Positions 5,926 through 7,606 of a stretch of 7,606 bases of DNA are shown here, piece by piece (the stretch's first letter is position 1; the number at the start of each line of letters is the position of its first letter). The translations under genes were made by a program, and so were the position numbers. This stretch comes from Candidatus Aminicenantes bacterium UBA4085. GTDB lineage: Bacteria > Acidobacteriota > Aminicenantia > Aminicenantales > UBA4085. Where the stretch lies: assembly GCA_002383325.1 (NCBI GenBank), contig DFYJ01000051.1:1-7606 (forward strand), in the 5' to 3' direction. Under the pieces are notes generated by a model. It was not told the DNA's origin and did no database searches. It was given only the letters and a program-made list of their open reading frames with translations.

Positions 5926-6615
5926 TCAGATGGCCGTGAACTTGGTGATGACCCAGCGGCCGCGGTGGTTCAGGTTCTGGGCCTCGTCCTTCAGGCTGTA
6001 CATGATCATCTTGAGGGAGAAGTTCTTGACCGCGCCGGCCTTGTCGGTAACGGCCACTTCGACGTCCTTGTTGTGGATGGTGCCCTTGAGATCACGGATG
6101 CTGGCCAGGTCCTTCACGCCCAGGGAGAAGTAGGTGATGTCCTCTTCCTTCTGCGCGGCGGCCTTGGCGTCGTTGTAGCCCTTCTTGAGCTCGTTGTGGA
6201 GGCTGTACTCCTCGTCGTAGGCCTTCTGGGCCGCGTCGACCTTGACCTTGGCGGCTCCGCGGGCGCCGCCGGTGCGGGCGGTGTCATACTCGTCCTTGGC
6301 CGCATCGAGCGCGTCTTTGGCCTTCATGACCGGCTCGATATGGGCTTCCATCTTCTTTTTGAATTCCATTTCCTGGGTGTTGAGGTCAGGCAGCTTGGCC
6401 GGCTCGATCTTTTCCTCGCTGACCTTGGTGACCTTCCAGCTGTCCACTTCCATGGTCATCGGCTCCAGGGCCATGGTCGACAGCGTCGACATGTCGTTGA
6501 GGGTGATGGCGTTGAAATAGCGGTCCAAGAGCCCCTTCTCGGGATTGGACTTGCAAGCCGTGAAAGTGAATAGGACCAGAAGCGCCGACAGGACGATCAG
6601 GCTCGTTTTTTTCAT
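5926..6615 (-). CDS. Predicted lipoprotein with a long coiled-coil region, family unknown
   Basis: A 229-residue protein. The N-terminus MKKTSLIVLSALLVLFTFTA ends at Cys21, a lipoprotein signal peptide with an imperfect lipobox (FTAC), so anchoring by lipid at Cys21 is likely. Residues 22-80 form a small globular part (ending near LLDRYFNAI and WKVTKVSEEKIEPAKLPD). Residues about 81-158 are charged, Ala/Lys/Glu-rich and helical, a predicted coiled coil broken by TGGARGA at 115-121. Residues 160-229 look beta-rich and end RGRWVITKFTAI. I do not recognise a named family; the C-terminal part recalls small DUF-type lipoproteins with NTF2-like folds, but this is weak. The start is fixed by AGGAGG at 6620-6625 and the signal peptide; an in-frame ATG 36 codons upstream lacks both. 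Its promoter candidate is at 6651-6680, and hoxF is divergent. Confidence 0.88.
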   Translation of the reverse strand: MKKTSLIVLSALLVLFTFTACKSNPEKGLLDRYFNAITLNDMSTLSTMALEPMTMEVDSWKVTKVSEEKIEPAKLPDLNTQEMEFKKKMEAHIEPVMKAKDALDAAKDEYDTARTGGARGAAKVKVDAAQKAYDEEYSLHNELKKGYNDAKAAAQKEEDITYFSLGVKDLASIRDLKGTIHNKDVEVAVTDKAGAVKNFSLKMIMYSLKDEAQNLNHRGRWVITKFTAI

Positions 6616-6619
6616 TGTT

Positions 6620-6625
6620 CCTCCT
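6620..6625 (-). promoter_or_regulatory. Shine-Dalgarno site that fixes the lipoprotein start
   Basis: A perfect AGGAGG lies four bases before the ATG at 6615. It selects this start over the in-frame ATG at 6723, whose 36 extra residues are basic and unlike a signal peptide. Confidence 0.8.
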
Positions 6626-6650
6626 CTCAGTCTGGGTATATTGTTTCTGA

Positions 6651-6680
6651 ATTCTAACCGCTTTGCAAGCCGGAAAGCAA
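6651..6680 (-). promoter_or_regulatory. Possible promoter for the lipoprotein gene
   Basis: On the minus strand TAGAAT (6651-6656, five of six bases of TATAAT) lies 18 bases downstream of TTGCTT (6675-6680, three of six bases of TTGACA). It would give a leader of about 30 bases carrying AGGAGG. The weak -35 keeps this tentative. Confidence 0.4.
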
Positions 6681-6775
6681 GCTTCACGGCAGGGTGGGGG
6701 CGAAGAGGCCCGTCCGTCCGCAATTGTAGGTCGCGAATGGGGAAAAAGCAACCCCCCGAAAAAGCCCCGCTGCCG

Positions 6776-6805
6776 TTGAGTCCGGCGCCCCGAGTATGCT
6801 ATAAA
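6776..6805 (+). promoter_or_regulatory. Promoter candidate for hoxF
   Basis: TTGAGT (6776-6781, four of six) and TATAAA (6800-6805, five of six) are 18 bases apart, and the -10 is preceded by the extended element TGC. The start would fall near 6812, giving a leader of about 40 bases with GAGG (6842-6845) before the hoxF ATG. Regulation is not visible beyond a direct repeat at 6742-6765 just upstream. Confidence 0.6.
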
Positions 6806-6851
6806 TCCCCTTCTGCCGTCGATCCCAAATCATCGAGAGATGAGGTTGCCA

Positions 6852-7606
6852 ATGGCCAAGGGAATTATAGAAGCCGTCGTCGACCGGCACGGCCGGAACC
6901 GGGGCCGACTCCTGGACATCCTCCGGGACCTGCGCCGGCAGGAGGGCCGGGTCTCCGCCGAAGACGCGGCCCGCATCGCCGACCTGCTGAACATCTCGTC
7001 CGTCGAGGTGGAAGGGGTCATCTCGTTCTATCACTTCTTCGGCCACCAGGGGACGGGCCGCTGCGCCGTCTACCTGAACACCAACATCGTGGCCCAGATG
7101 AAGGGCCGGGCCGAGGTCGCGGAAGCCTTCGAGAAGGCGGCCGGGATCCCCTTCGGCGCCGTCAGCCAGGACGGCCGGATCGGGCTGTTCGAGACCTCCT
7201 GCATCGGGATGAACGACCAGGAGCCGTCGGCTCTCATCAACGGGGCCGTCTTCACCCGCTTGACCCCGGCCAAGGCCAAGGCCCTGGTCGCGGCCATGAA
7301 GGCCGGCAAGGACGTCCGCAAGCTGGCCGTCCCCTTGGGCGACGGGGCCAACGGCTCCCGGATCGTCCGTTCCATGGTCCGCAACAACATCCGCGCCGAG
7401 GGACCGGTCGTCCTGGCGCCCTTCCGCTCCGGTTCGGCTCTGAAGAAAGCCGTCGGGCGAACGCCCGAGGAGGTCATCGCCGAGGTCAAGCGGGCCAACC
7501 TGCTCGGCCGCGGCGGGGCCGGCTTCCCGACCGGGATGAAGTGGGAGTTCTGCCGGCGCGAGAAGGCCGTCCCCCACTACGTCGTCTGCAACGCCGACGA
7601 GGGCGA
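6852..7606 (+). CDS. hoxF: HoxF-type NAD-reducing hydrogenase diaphorase subunit (NuoE/NuoF fusion), 3' end outside window
   Basis: 251 codons are present and open to the right edge, starting [20 protein letters not shown]. Residues 1-150 are a NuoE-like thioredoxin-fold domain with [15 protein letters not shown] (57-71) and [20 protein letters not shown] (112-131), close to known HoxF sequences. The NuoF-like domain follows, with [13 protein letters not shown] (219-231), the FMN/NADH-binding signature, and YVVCNADEG (243-251). HoxF binds FMN and NADH and works with HoxU on the diaphorase side of the HoxFUYH hydrogenase. Only Cys71 and Cys117 remain of the four cluster-ligand cysteines typical of NuoE, so the N-terminal domain probably holds no [2Fe-2S] cluster; that points to HoxF rather than a fused complex I NuoEF. 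The later 4Fe-4S site lies beyond the window. GAGG at 6842-6845 precedes the ATG by six bases. It is divergent from the lipoprotein gene. Confidence 0.92.
   Translation, partial: MAKGIIEAVVDRHGRNRGRLLDILRDLRRQEGRVSAEDAARIADLLNISSVEVEGVISFYHFFGHQGTGRCAVYLNTNIVAQMKGRAEVAEAFEKAAGIPFGAVSQDGRIGLFETSCIGMNDQEPSALINGAVFTRLTPAKAKALVAAMKAGKDVRKLAVPLGDGANGSRIVRSMVRNNIRAEGPVVLAPFRSGSALKKAVGRTPEEVIAEVKRANLLGRGGAGFPTGMKWEFCRREKAVPHYVVCNADEG

Noticed and set aside
6684..7577. 297-codon minus-strand frame opposite hoxF
   Set aside because: The plus strand encodes an unmistakable HoxF start; the opposite frame has shadow composition only.

Overview
This is GC-rich bacterial chromosome (a bacterial L21-L27-Obg operon, bacterial tRNAs, sigma70-like promoters, a lipoprotein signal). 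Signal peptides and an HD-GYP regulator fit a diderm, but nothing here fixes the phylum. An uncultured lineage such as Aminicenantota or an Acidobacteriota relative is only a guess. The window mixes housekeeping genes with poorly characterised secreted proteins.

Left part, minus strand (1-1077): the rplU-rpmA-obg operon, read right to left from a good promoter (TTGACA, 17 bp, TAGGGT). L21 carries an unusual Ala/Pro/Lys-rich C-terminal tail of about 75 residues, L27 is ordinary, and Obg runs off the window edge.

Middle left, minus strand (1155-3918): one large secreted-protein gene with its own promoter. It has a signal peptide, a beta-rich N-terminal region, a zinc metallopeptidase-like core (HEYGH followed 43 residues later by EGWADF), an Ig-like region and a C-terminal RCC1-type beta-propeller. 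A frameshift within the propeller splits it into two overlapping reading frames (1949-3868 and 1155-2015).

Centre, plus strand (4068-5575): a tRNA-Val(TAC) with an extended -10 promoter, a C-rich G-poor spacer, then a two-gene unit of a REC/HD-GYP response regulator (probable cyclic-di-GMP phosphodiesterase) and a small two-helix membrane protein. These converge head-on with a minus-strand tRNA-Lys(TTT)-tRNA-Glu(TTC) pair (5579-5738), which has its own strong promoter.

Right part (5926-7606): a minus-strand lipoprotein with a long coiled coil, and divergently from it the 5' two-thirds or less of hoxF. HoxF is the fused NuoE/NuoF-like diaphorase subunit of a bidirectional NAD-linked [NiFe] hydrogenase; its remaining partners would be expected beyond the right edge. 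Apart from the ribosomal operon and the regulator/membrane-protein pair, the genes look like independent transcription units.
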